From NCBI GenBank assembly GCA_022652815.1, contig JALCRR010000021.1, positions 1-32,187 of the forward strand: a stretch of 32,187 nucleotides of DNA, in the 5' to 3' direction. Below the pieces are notes generated by a model, which ran no database searches, had not been told where the DNA came from, and saw nothing but the letters and a program-made list of their open reading frames with translations. This DNA is from Oscillibacter sp. Its GTDB lineage: Bacteria; Bacillota; Clostridia; Oscillospirales; Oscillospiraceae. Shown here piece after piece: positions 16,133 through 23,031 of this stretch. Both the position numbers and the translations under genes were made by a program. How positions within the stretch are numbered: the first letter of the stretch is position 1; each line of letters starts with the position of its first letter.

Positions 16133-17206
16133 ATGGAGGAAACGCATTTACCCACAGAGCAGGAGCGTGTAGCCCGCCGAATTGAACGGGAGCAGCGGCG
16201 GCGAAAAAAGAGAGCGGCACAGCGGCGCAGAATGCTGCGGCGGTTGCTGCCGTGCCTTCTGATCGTGGTATTGGTCGCAGTGGTGGCGGGTACCGTGCGC
16301 CTGGCCAAAGGGCGGGGACACGCGCAGGACAGTTCCGCCTCGGCGGAGGTGCTGCCGGCGGAATCGGCGGTGCAGACACCGCAGGAGCAGACCTCGGACA
16401 TTTTTGAGGCGCAGGAGACCGCTTCCACCGTGGAGCTGGGTGAGGATTTTTCAAGCGAGTACGCCGTGCTGATTGACCTTGAAACCAATACCATTCTTGC
16501 CCAGAAGGGCGCGCAGGAGAGAATTAACCCCGCATCCATGACGAAAATTCTGACGGTTTTGGTGGCGGCGGAGCATGTGACGGATTTGGATGACGCCTTT
16601 ACCATTACCCTGGATATTACGGATTATTGCTACCGAAACGAGTGCAGTGTGGCGGGATTTGAAAACGGGGAAACTGTCTCCGTCCGGGATCTCTTTTACG
16701 GAACTGCGCTGCCCTCCGGGGCGGACGCGGCGCTTGCGCTTGCGCAGTACGTGGCCGGTTCCGAGGAAGCCTTCGTGGCGATGATGAACGAAAAGGCGGA
16801 GGAGTTGGGCATCGGGGCTACCGCCCACTTCACCAACTGCATTGGCGTGTATGACACGGATCACTATTGCTCCGTTTACGACATGGCGGTGATTTTAAAG
16901 GCTGCCGAGGAAAATGAGCTGTGCCGGGCTGTCTTGTCCGCCCGCACATACACCACTTCCGCAACCACCCAGCATCCCGAGGGAATGGTGCTTTCCAACT
17001 GGTTTCTCCGGCGCATCGAGGACAAGGACAACGGCAGCGTGGAGGTCGTCTGCGCCAAAACCGGGTATGTGACCCAGGCGGGCTCCTGTGCGGCCAGCTA
17101 TGCCGTGGCGCAGGACGGACACGAATATCTGTGCGTGACCGCAAAGACTTACAGCTCATGGCGGTGCATATACGACCATGTGGCGCTTTACAAGCAGTTT
17201 ACGTAA
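16133..17206 (+). CDS. D-alanyl-D-alanine carboxypeptidase (peptidase S11)
   Basis: A 357-residue cell-wall enzyme that trims the terminal D-Ala of peptidoglycan stem peptides. A basic cytoplasmic N-terminus and one membrane anchor (about residues 38-56) precede a Ser/Glu-rich linker. The catalytic SxxK is in NPASMTKI (about 130). The second motif, normally SxN, reads SGAD (about 195), so Asn is replaced by Ala. KTG is present in CAKTGYV (about 307). No C-terminal PBP5-type domain or amphipathic anchor is seen, so anchoring is N-terminal. GGGAG precedes the ATG. Confidence 0.92.
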   Translation: MEETHLPTEQERVARRIEREQRRRKKRAAQRRRMLRRLLPCLLIVVLVAVVAGTVRLAKGRGHAQDSSASAEVLPAESAVQTPQEQTSDIFEAQETASTVELGEDFSSEYAVLIDLETNTILAQKGAQERINPASMTKILTVLVAAEHVTDLDDAFTITLDITDYCYRNECSVAGFENGETVSVRDLFYGTALPSGADAALALAQYVAGSEEAFVAMMNEKAEELGIGATAHFTNCIGVYDTDHYCSVYDMAVILKAAEENELCRAVLSARTYTTSATTQHPEGMVLSNWFLRRIEDKDNGSVEVVCAKTGYVTQAGSCAASYAVAQDGHEYLCVTAKTYSSWRCIYDHVALYKQFT

Positions 17207-17830
17207 AGATCCGGCCTAATGGCCGGGAGAACTGCGGTGTTTCGCCGCAAAATCCGCGCTGATGCGCGGAGGGAACTGCAACCCCCATTCTTTTTCGGCT
17301 TGCATGGTGGAAGAAAAATGCGCTTTGACGCACCCCACGGCAAGGTTTTGCCGCGGGGACCTCGTGTCCGGGGAACGCGCGGAGAAGCTTTGAAGTTATC
17401 CGGGCTCTCTCCCGCGTCTCGCGGGGAGTTGCTGTAATTTGCGGTATAAACCTAAAATGCCCCTACGCCGTGCCCCGCGCGTTCCGCTTTGCTACGCGCT
17501 ACCCGGAAGGTAGAAGGGGAACTGCTGCTGACTGATTGCAAAACGGGTAAGAGTAAGCGGTTATAGAAGCTTAAGACAATACAATTTTCTGCCCCCAGCT
17601 TGCACGAATGAGCATTACCGCGTCTATTGGATGCACCAAAGGCTTGCGGAAGACCAACTTGAAGCGGCTCTCTCTTACACCGTGCGGGGCGCGTTCTCTC
17701 TGGTCAAGACCAGAGAGAATGGGGCCGCATCCCCTGCGGCGGAACGCCGTATTTCCCACGGCAAAACCGTGTGCTTATCACGGAAGATCATAAGTGTCAA
17801 TATCTTGAAACAGAAAAGGATGGAGCTACA
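17207..17830. other. Hairpin-rich intergenic region upstream of pyk, candidate structured RNA
   Basis: About 620 bp without a convincing gene. Stems I can pair by eye: 17211-17226, 17233-17249, 17253-17270 (perfect 7 bp), 17333-17358, 17409-17428, 17499-17513, 17694-17719 (perfect 12 bp, 2-base loop), 17725-17739, 17737-17749 and 17757-17771. An 11-bp long-range pairing joins 17372-17382 with 17475-17485 and encloses the 17409-17428 hairpin and an A/T-rich unpaired tract. A long helix with an open middle and an apical hairpin is what a 6S-type RNA looks like, but I cannot confirm that family. A stacked set of repeat hairpins or a pyk leader are alternatives. Confidence 0.4.
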
Positions 17831-19576
17831 TTGAGAAAAACTAAAATTGTTTGTACGCTTGGCCCTGCCACCGATGGCGAGGGTATTGTCCGGGAAATGA
17901 TGCTGGCGGGCATGAATGTGGCCCGATTCAACTTCTCTCACGGCTCCCACGAGGAGCACAAAAAACGGCTGGACACCGTGAAGGCACTTCGCACGGAGCT
18001 GAAGCGCCCCGTGGCGGCGATGCTGGACACCAAGGGTCCGGAAATTCGGCTACGTACCTTTGAAAAGGGAAGCGTGCTGCTGAAAACCGGACAGGAGTTT
18101 ACCTTGACCACCGAGGAAATTTCCGGTGACGAGAAACGGTGCACCATTTCTTATGCCGAGCTGCCTCAAGACGTCCGGGCGGGAGATACGATTTTGCTGG
18201 ATGACGGGCTGGTGCGGCTGACGGTTTTGGAAACTACGGCGGCAACGATTCGCTGCCGGGTGGAAAACGACGGCGTGATGAAGAACCGCAAGGGCGTCAA
18301 TGTGCCCGGTGTGCGGCTTTCCATGCCGTATATGAGCGCGCAGGATCGGGACGACATTCTCTTTGGCATTGAGCAGGACTTTGACTATGTGGCGGCCAGC
18401 TTTGTGCGCTCTGCCGCAGACGTTCGGGAGCTGCGCCGGATTCTGACGGAGCACGGCTCCCACATCCGCATTATCGCCAAGATCGAAAACCAGGAGGGTG
18501 TGACCAATCTGCCGGAGATTCTCTCCGCCGCAGACGGCATCATGGTGGCCCGGGGCGATATGGGCGTAGAAATCGACTTCACGGAGATTCCCGTGATTCA
18601 GAAAAACATGATCGCCCAGTGCGTGGCTGCCGGCAAGCCGGTCATTACCGCCACGCAGATGCTGGACTCCATGATCGACCATCCCCGGCCCACCCGGGCG
18701 GAGATTACGGATGTGGCCAACGCCATTTACGACGGCACCTCCGCCATTATGCTCTCCGGCGAGACGGCTGCCGGCAAATACCCGGTGGAGGCTGTGAAAA
18801 CCATGGACGCCATCGCCCGCCGCACAGAGGCGGACATCAACTATCCCAAGCGCATGGACCGCACGGCCATGGGCTCCGGCAAGCTCTCCATCGCGGCGGC
18901 GACGGCTCATGCCGCCTGCACCACGGCGCAGGACGTACGGGCTGACGCCATTCTGACGGTCAGCCATTCCGGCGCAACAGCCCGGCTTGTCAGCCGGTTC
19001 CGCCCCTCCACCCCGGTGATTGCCTGCTTGCTGGATGAGAACGTTCAGCGGCAGATGGCACTCTACTGGGGCGTGACGCCAATTTTGATGCCGGTTGTGG
19101 ACGACACGGACGCACTGGTGGAACAGGCGGTACATGCCGCCGAGGACGCCGGACTGGTGTGCCCCGGCGATCTGGTGGTGCTGACAGCCGGCGTGCCGGT
19201 GGGCATTTCCGGCACGACCAACATGATTAAGGTTCACATGGTAGGCGGCGCCCTGTTAAACGGCGTGGGTGTGGGAACGGCCAACGCCTCTGGCAAGCTT
19301 TGCATCTGCCGTACGCCGGAAGAGCTGGCGGAGAAGTTCCGCGACGGCGATGTGCTGGTGGTGCCGTATACCAGCAACGAGATGATGTCCTATGTCCGGC
19401 GTGCTTCCGCCGTAATCAGCGAGGAGTCCGGCGACGACAGTCATGCCGCCACGCTGGGACTCGCCTTGAACAAGGCGGTCATTGTGGGTGCGGCCAACGC
19501 AACCCGCGCTTTAAAAGACGGCATGTATGTGAGTGTGGACTGCGCCCACGGCGTTGTGCAGCTGCTGCCGCAGTAA
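17831..19576 (+). CDS. pyk: Pyruvate kinase with C-terminal PEP-utilising domain
   Basis: A 581-residue glycolytic enzyme converting PEP and ADP to pyruvate and ATP. It begins RKTKIVCTLGPA. Active-site blocks are NFSHG (about residue 37), IAKIENQEGV (about 216), MVARGDMGVEI (about 240), TQMLDSMI (about 276) and the PTRAEITDVANA block. After the standard 470 residues comes the phosphohistidine-like domain (ESGDDSHAATLG, His about 540) found in Bacillus-type enzymes. I chose TTG 17831, preceded by GGAG at 7 bases; an in-frame upstream ATG at 17771 adds 20 non-conserved residues and has no ribosome site. Confidence 0.95.
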   Translation: MRKTKIVCTLGPATDGEGIVREMMLAGMNVARFNFSHGSHEEHKKRLDTVKALRTELKRPVAAMLDTKGPEIRLRTFEKGSVLLKTGQEFTLTTEEISGDEKRCTISYAELPQDVRAGDTILLDDGLVRLTVLETTAATIRCRVENDGVMKNRKGVNVPGVRLSMPYMSAQDRDDILFGIEQDFDYVAASFVRSAADVRELRRILTEHGSHIRIIAKIENQEGVTNLPEILSAADGIMVARGDMGVEIDFTEIPVIQKNMIAQCVAAGKPVITATQMLDSMIDHPRPTRAEITDVANAIYDGTSAIMLSGETAAGKYPVEAVKTMDAIARRTEADINYPKRMDRTAMGSGKLSIAAATAHAACTTAQDVRADAILTVSHSGATARLVSRFRPSTPVIACLLDENVQRQMALYWGVTPILMPVVDDTDALVEQAVHAAEDAGLVCPGDLVVLTAGVPVGISGTTNMIKVHMVGGALLNGVGVGTANASGKLCICRTPEELAEKFRDGDVLVVPYTSNEMMSYVRRASAVISEESGDDSHAATLGLALNKAVIVGAANATRALKDGMYVSVDCAHGVVQLLPQ

Positions 19577-19590
19577 CGATAGAATCTATT

Positions 19591-19661
19591 GCCGAGGGGG
19601 ATGCCAGAGTGCCGGGAGAAAAGCTCTTTTGCAGCCCGGCGTCCCCCTCGGCGGCATTTTT
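19591..19661 (+). terminator. Terminator of pyk
   Basis: An 11-bp stem (19591-19601 with 19642-19652) encloses an inner GCCGGG/CCCGGC stem and is followed by a T5 run. Confidence 0.8.
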
Positions 19662-19681
19662 CGCGAAATTCGCTCAAAAGG

Positions 19682-19710
19682 TTGAAAAAAAGCCGTCATT
19701 CTGATACACT
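19682..19710 (+). promoter_or_regulatory. Promoter of the ABC ATPase gene
   Basis: TTGAAA (19682-19687), a 17-bp spacer and TACACT (19705-19710) with an extended TGA just before it. Confidence 0.7.
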
Positions 19711-19742
19711 ATCAGCATTTGCAGGAAGCGGAGGCAGCACAG

Positions 19743-20456
19743 TTGGACGAGATCAGAGTAGAGCATCTTCAAAAGATTTATCAAACAGAACAGGCAAAAC
19801 GCAAGATATTTGGCGATTTAAATCTGAACATTCCGACTGGGAAACTCACCGTTTTGGCTGGCCGGAGCGGCTGCGGCAAGACGACGCTTTTGAATCTTCT
19901 GGGCGGGTTAGACAAGCCCGACGGCGGTGAGATCATCTTACCGGACGATTATCACAGCACCATGCTCTATCCGGAGCCCTATCTGATTACCTGGACCACC
20001 GTGCTGAACAACATTTCCCTTGCCTGCGGCGCGGGACTGACCCCGCTGGAGCGGGAGAAGCAGGCGCGGGGACTGATGGAGCTGGTGGGACTTTCGGACT
20101 GCGAGACGATGACGCCGGCGCAGATGTCCTCCGGCATGAAGCAGCGTCTGGCACTGGCGAGAGCCCTTGCAACCCAATCACAGCTCCTTTTGATGGACGA
20201 GCCGTTTGCTGCGCTGGACTTTATTACCCGGGCGGAAATGCAGCGCCAGCTGCTGCACGTGCAGCAGGAAGCACCCCGGACCATCGTGTTCGTGACCCAT
20301 CAGCTGGACGAGGCCATTGTGATGGCAGATCAGATCGCGGTGATACACGCCGACGGATCGGCGGTCATGCTGAGCGTGGACGCTTCCGCCCACGAGGAGG
20401 ATTCCCCAGCGTTTGGTGTGATGAAGAAGGCGGTCATGGCCGAGTGTATGAAGTGA
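19743..20456 (+). CDS. ABC transporter ATP-binding protein (nitrate/sulfonate-type, orphan)
   Basis: A 237-residue ATPase most like SsuB/TauB importer subunits. Walker A is GRSGCGKTT (about residues 40-48), the signature is SSGMKQR (about 130), Walker B is LLMDEPFAALD (about 152) and the switch His is in FVTHQLDEA (about 187). The start is TTG 19743, with GGAGG 8 bases upstream. In the Q-loop, aligned on the LxxW of relatives, Pro replaces Gln (LYPEPYLITW). No permease or binding protein is adjacent, so the transported substrate and even a transport role are uncertain. Confidence 0.82.
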   Translation: MDEIRVEHLQKIYQTEQAKRKIFGDLNLNIPTGKLTVLAGRSGCGKTTLLNLLGGLDKPDGGEIILPDDYHSTMLYPEPYLITWTTVLNNISLACGAGLTPLEREKQARGLMELVGLSDCETMTPAQMSSGMKQRLALARALATQSQLLLMDEPFAALDFITRAEMQRQLLHVQQEAPRTIVFVTHQLDEAIVMADQIAVIHADGSAVMLSVDASAHEEDSPAFGVMKKAVMAECMK

Positions 20457-20466
20457 GGAGAAAATC

Positions 20467-20658
20467 ATGAGATTTCAGATTATGTGCAAGCGGGACGACG
20501 AAGCGGAGTTTCAGGATTTGTTTGACGCAGACAACATTGATGATGCCCAGCAGATTGCCATTCGTGCCTGTATGCGCCCAGGCTACACGGTTTATGTTTA
20601 CGACGTGAAGCTGCAGGAGCGGGTCATGAATTTTGATGACGCAAAATATCGGCAGTAA
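20467..20658 (+). CDS. Small acidic hypothetical protein (63 aa)
   Basis: AGGAG sits 7 bases before the ATG and the gene begins 10 bp after the ABC ATPase stop, so it is probably in the same transcript. The 63-residue product is soluble and acidic with a possible alpha/beta fold (DDAQQIAIRA helix, TVYVYDVK strand). It has no signal peptide, membrane helix or metal motif. I do not recognise the family. Confidence 0.65.
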   Translation: MRFQIMCKRDDEAEFQDLFDADNIDDAQQIAIRACMRPGYTVYVYDVKLQERVMNFDDAKYRQ

Positions 20659-20673
20659 GCAAAAAAGTGGCCG

Positions 20674-20702
20674 TTGCTTTTTGGGTGGCGGCTGGTTATA
20701 AT
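20674..20702 (+). promoter_or_regulatory. Promoter upstream of the tRNA-Ser fragment
   Basis: TTGCTT (20674-20679), a 17-bp spacer and a perfect TATAAT (20697-20702). The tRNA-like sequence begins 36 bp downstream, as expected for a tRNA promoter. Confidence 0.65.
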
Positions 20703-20737
20703 ATAGTCTGCTGCGGAGAATCCCGCGGCCGGTATCT

Positions 20738-20791
20738 GGAGCGGTATCGAAGTGGTCGCAACGAGCCTGATTCGAAATCGTGTGGGTCAAT
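20738..20791 (+). pseudogene. 5' fragment of a tRNA-Ser gene
   Basis: The sequence matches the intact tRNA-Ser(CGA) at 21156 through the acceptor 5' strand (GGAGCGG), D-arm (TCG...CGA) and anticodon loop TTCGAAA. The anticodon stem has a mismatch, and the variable arm, T-arm and 3' acceptor (which would be CCGCTCC) are missing. It cannot fold into a tRNA. It looks like a tRNA broken within or just after the anticodon arm, a common recombination point for tyrosine integrases. Confidence 0.6.
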
Positions 20792-21155
20792 GTCTGCTTT
20801 CATCTCAAAACCCCTTGATTCATCGGGTTTTTCCGGTTATTTGAGTGTTTTAAAGTTGCTGTATTTCTACGCAATTTCTACACTAAATCCGGCTTTTGGA
20901 TTTGCGTTTTGGAGAGGCATCGCCACTCCAGCATGGAGGACGAACTTCTCCTAAAAACTCTTTGATGAGCTAAACAGAGTAGCGTGTCCATAAAACTCGA
21001 AATCATCCTCCCACTTGGTCAGCTGTGAACGCTGATTTCCTTAATTTTCAATGCTTTGCAGGCTTTTTAAAACCTGCTTTTTCCGAATTTCTTCACTCTT
21101 TTGATTGCACTACCCTGATTTTCTTGGTAGATTTTAGGAGTGTAAAAATAAATAT
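20792..21155. other. Non-coding stretch between tRNA fragment and tRNA-Ser(CGA)
   Basis: AT-richer than the flanks. It holds a hairpin with T tail (20807-20831). On the minus strand there is a short open fragment (about 30 codons, ending near 20950, including LTKWEDDFEFYGHATLFSS) that could be the end of a deleted gene. No complete gene is seen; probable remnant of an integrated element. Confidence 0.4.
20807..20832 (+). terminator. Possible terminator after the tRNA-Ser fragment
   Basis: AAAACCC (20807-20813) pairs with GGGTTTT (20825-20831), with T residues at the 3' side. Confidence 0.45.
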
Positions 21156-21249
21156 GGAGACGTATCGAAGTGGTTATAACGGCCTCGACTCGAAATCGAG
21201 TAGACGGTGATGAGCCGTCTCGTGGGTTCGAATCCCACCGTCTCCGCCA
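21156..21249 (+). tRNA. tRNA-Ser(CGA)
   Basis: A complete class II tRNA. Acceptor GGAGACG pairs with CGTCTCC, discriminator G and encoded CCA. Anticodon arm CTCGA/TCGAG has loop CTCGAAA, so the anticodon is CGA (reads UCG). The long variable arm GACGG/CCGTC is typical of serine tRNA, and the T-arm is GTGGG-TTCGAAT-CCCAC. Confidence 0.96.
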
Positions 21250-21254
21250 CGTTT

Positions 21255-21290
21255 GCAACGTCCGTCTATTTTGGCGGGCGTTGCTTTTTT
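21255..21290 (+). terminator. Terminator of tRNA-Ser(CGA)
   Basis: A 10-bp stem (21255-21264 with 21275-21284, one G-T pair) is followed by six T. Confidence 0.85.
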
Positions 21291-21319
21291 GAAAGTACGG
21301 TGATAAAATGTATGCGCTT

Positions 21320-21407
21320 GGAGAGTTACCGAAGTGGTCATAACGGCGCAGATTTGAAGTCTGTTGTGGGGCAACCCACGTGGGTTCGAATCCTACACTC
21401 TCCGCCA
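21320..21407 (+). tRNA. tRNA-Ser(UGA)
   Basis: Acceptor GGAGAGT pairs with ACTCTCC, discriminator G and encoded CCA. Anticodon loop TTTGAAG gives anticodon UGA (reads UCA). Variable arm GTGGG/CCCAC and T-loop TTCGAAT are present. Its 3' end is 317 bp from the end of an integrase gene that points at it. Confidence 0.95.
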
Positions 21408-21408
21408 C

Positions 21409-21446
21409 GTCGGAGCAAGCTTTGTATCGCTTGCTCCGACTTTTTT
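21409..21446 (+). terminator. Terminator of tRNA-Ser(UGA)
   Basis: A perfect 12-bp stem (21409-21420 with 21429-21440) is followed by six T. Confidence 0.9.
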
Positions 21447-21486
21447 GCAAAAGTCAGAGTGCACTCACGCCGCTGCTCATCCTTTT

Positions 21487-21519
21487 CAAACAGCAAACGC
21501 TTCGCTGGTTTGCCGTTTG
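21487..21519. repeat. Inverted repeat between tRNA-Ser(UGA) and the first integrase
   Basis: CAAACAGCAAAC (21487-21498) and GTTTGCCGTTTG (21508-21519) are 12-bp arms with one G-T mismatch and a 9-base loop. It lies where attachment-site or integrase arm-binding sequences are expected. The rest of 21447-21661 holds nothing else I can name. Confidence 0.45.
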
Positions 21520-21661
21520 AGAGAGACGGAAGCGATGGATGATAAATGGCGCGATTTCCCAAAGGTTCTTGAACGCGTATGCATTTAGGAGCCTTTTTTG
21601 TTACGAAATGTTCTTATGCCGGTCATTGACGCGGCTTTTTAGAAATGCTATATTGTCAATA

Positions 21662-21729
21662 GAACCGTGTCTGACTGCACCCAACGGCAATTGGAGCCTG
21701 AGGCTCTACAGTCAGAGATGGTTCTATTT
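21662..21729. terminator. Hairpin terminator at the end of the first integrase gene
   Basis: GAACC...TCTGACTG (21662-21677) pairs with CAGTCAGA...GGTTC (21709-21724), with an inner GAGCC/GGCTC hairpin (21694-21706). TATTTTT follows on the plus strand. It overlaps the integrase stop codon. Confidence 0.6.
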
Positions 21730-22941
21730 TTCTGCCCCTTTCTCCACCGATGGCGCGGTCAGCAAATTCGCAATACAGTTTGCCGGCTCGTCCATGGCAG
21801 CGGTGCTTAGGTGGGAGTAGATGTCCGCCGTGGTGGAGTAGTTAGAATGTCCCAGCCAAAGCTGAATCTGCTTCATGGGGACGCCGTTGGCCACCAACAT
21901 GCTCGCCGACCCGTGCCGCAGCCCGTGGTAAGTCACCTTTTTCAGGTTGTGCTTTTTAATGAACTTTGCGAAGCCCTCAGTGACCGCGTCGGGGCTGATG
22001 ATGTCTCCGGTTGGCGTGACGCACACGCAGTTGATCCAAGCCTTGTTGTAGTGACCACGGAACGTCTTGCGGTACTCTTCCTGCTTTGACTTGTGCTCCA
22101 GCAGCGCCCCCCGCACCTGCGGAATGAGGGGCAGGGTGCGGCGGCTGGCGTCGGTTTTCATCTCGTCAGAGATAATCACCTGGGCTTTGCCCTTTTGGCT
22201 CATGACGTAGGCTTTGTGGTCAATGCGAATCTGATTGGTCTCAAAGTCCACGCTACTCCATTGCAGCCCAACCGCTTCGCTGCGGCGCAGGCCGTAATAG
22301 ACGCCCAAGAGGACGGGAATATAGAGCAGGTCGTCTTTGACAAGCTCCAGCAGCTGCATTGCTTCCTCGCGGGTAAAATAGGCGGCGATGTACTTGGCTT
22401 TCTTTGGCCTGTCCACTTTGTCCATGGGGTTTCGGGCAATGTGGTCTTTCCGGAGCGCATTTTTCAGACAGGCACCAATGACTTGATAATACCGTAGCTG
22501 CGTGGTGCCGTTGTAGCCTTCGTCGGCGATGCTGTCCATAAAATCCTCGATGATCTGCGGAGTCAGCGTGCTGACGGTGACGCCCAGCGGATCAAAGAAC
22601 CGGCGAATCCTCCCCTGCGCCATGCTGATGTATCCGGCATAAGTCACCGGGGAAATCGTCCCCTTTTTTCGCTCGATATACTTGATCAGGTAATTGCTGA
22701 AAAGCATGGAGTTCCCTTGCTGCCGTTCCTCCATGGTGAGCATGCCGGACAGGCCGTGCAGGTCGTATTCCTCCTTACGCTCTTCTAAGATTTTCTGCGC
22801 GCGCCGCAGATTGTTTTTCACTGGCAGCCCGGTGGTGCGACTGATGGGTTTTCGTTTCCCATCCACATAGGCGTTGATGACCGTGTGGTAGTAGCCCCCA
22901 CGCTCTGCCAGAAAGCCAGCCACAGGTTTATTTGCCTTCAT
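21724..22941 (-). CDS. Tyrosine recombinase/integrase (distal copy)
   Basis: A 405-residue phage/ICE-type integrase that recombines attachment sites. It has an N-terminal arm-binding region (about 1-60), an SAM-like core-binding domain (about 75-180) and a catalytic domain (about 190-395). Catalytic residues are visible: Arg in YGLRRSEAVGL (about 217), the HGLRHG box (about 343), GHSNYSTT and the Tyr in ADIYSHL (about 374). AGGAG precedes the ATG. It is closely related along its whole length to the next gene upstream (shared GGYYHTVI.AYVDGKRKPISRTTGLP region), 90 bp away, indicating duplication or stacking of two elements. Confidence 0.93.
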   Translation of the reverse strand: MKANKPVAGFLAERGGYYHTVINAYVDGKRKPISRTTGLPVKNNLRRAQKILEERKEEYDLHGLSGMLTMEERQQGNSMLFSNYLIKYIERKKGTISPVTYAGYISMAQGRIRRFFDPLGVTVSTLTPQIIEDFMDSIADEGYNGTTQLRYYQVIGACLKNALRKDHIARNPMDKVDRPKKAKYIAAYFTREEAMQLLELVKDDLLYIPVLLGVYYGLRRSEAVGLQWSSVDFETNQIRIDHKAYVMSQKGKAQVIISDEMKTDASRRTLPLIPQVRGALLEHKSKQEEYRKTFRGHYNKAWINCVCVTPTGDIISPDAVTEGFAKFIKKHNLKKVTYHGLRHGSASMLVANGVPMKQIQLWLGHSNYSTTADIYSHLSTAAMDEPANCIANLLTAPSVEKGAEK

Positions 22942-23031
22942 TGTTTCAATCTCCTTTCTGGATTCTTTGGAGTACCGTGCTTTGTTTTCTGCCGATGCTG
23001 CCAGTGTAGCAGGGAAAAAGCCGATTTGCGA

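Noticed and set aside
17211-17771. CRISPR-like array of repeated hairpins
   Set aside because: The hairpins differ in sequence and spacing and there are no identical direct repeats or spacers. No cas genes occur in the window.
17532-17834. Open plus frame encoding NEHYRVYWMHQRLAEDQLE, ending just after the pyk start
   Set aside because: The segment looks protein-like for about 25 residues but has no ribosome site or suitable start, overlaps pyk and is interleaved with hairpins. At most it is a gene remnant.
21320-21407. Selenocysteine tRNA
   Set aside because: The anticodon loop TTTGAAG reads UGA, not UCA. The acceptor and T-arm lengths are those of a normal tRNA-Ser and no sel genes are nearby.
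21067-21562. Minus-strand open frames with phrases such as CRIRTHVGCPTTDFKSAPL
   Set aside because: These are translations of the reverse strand of the two serine tRNAs, a well-known source of false proteins.
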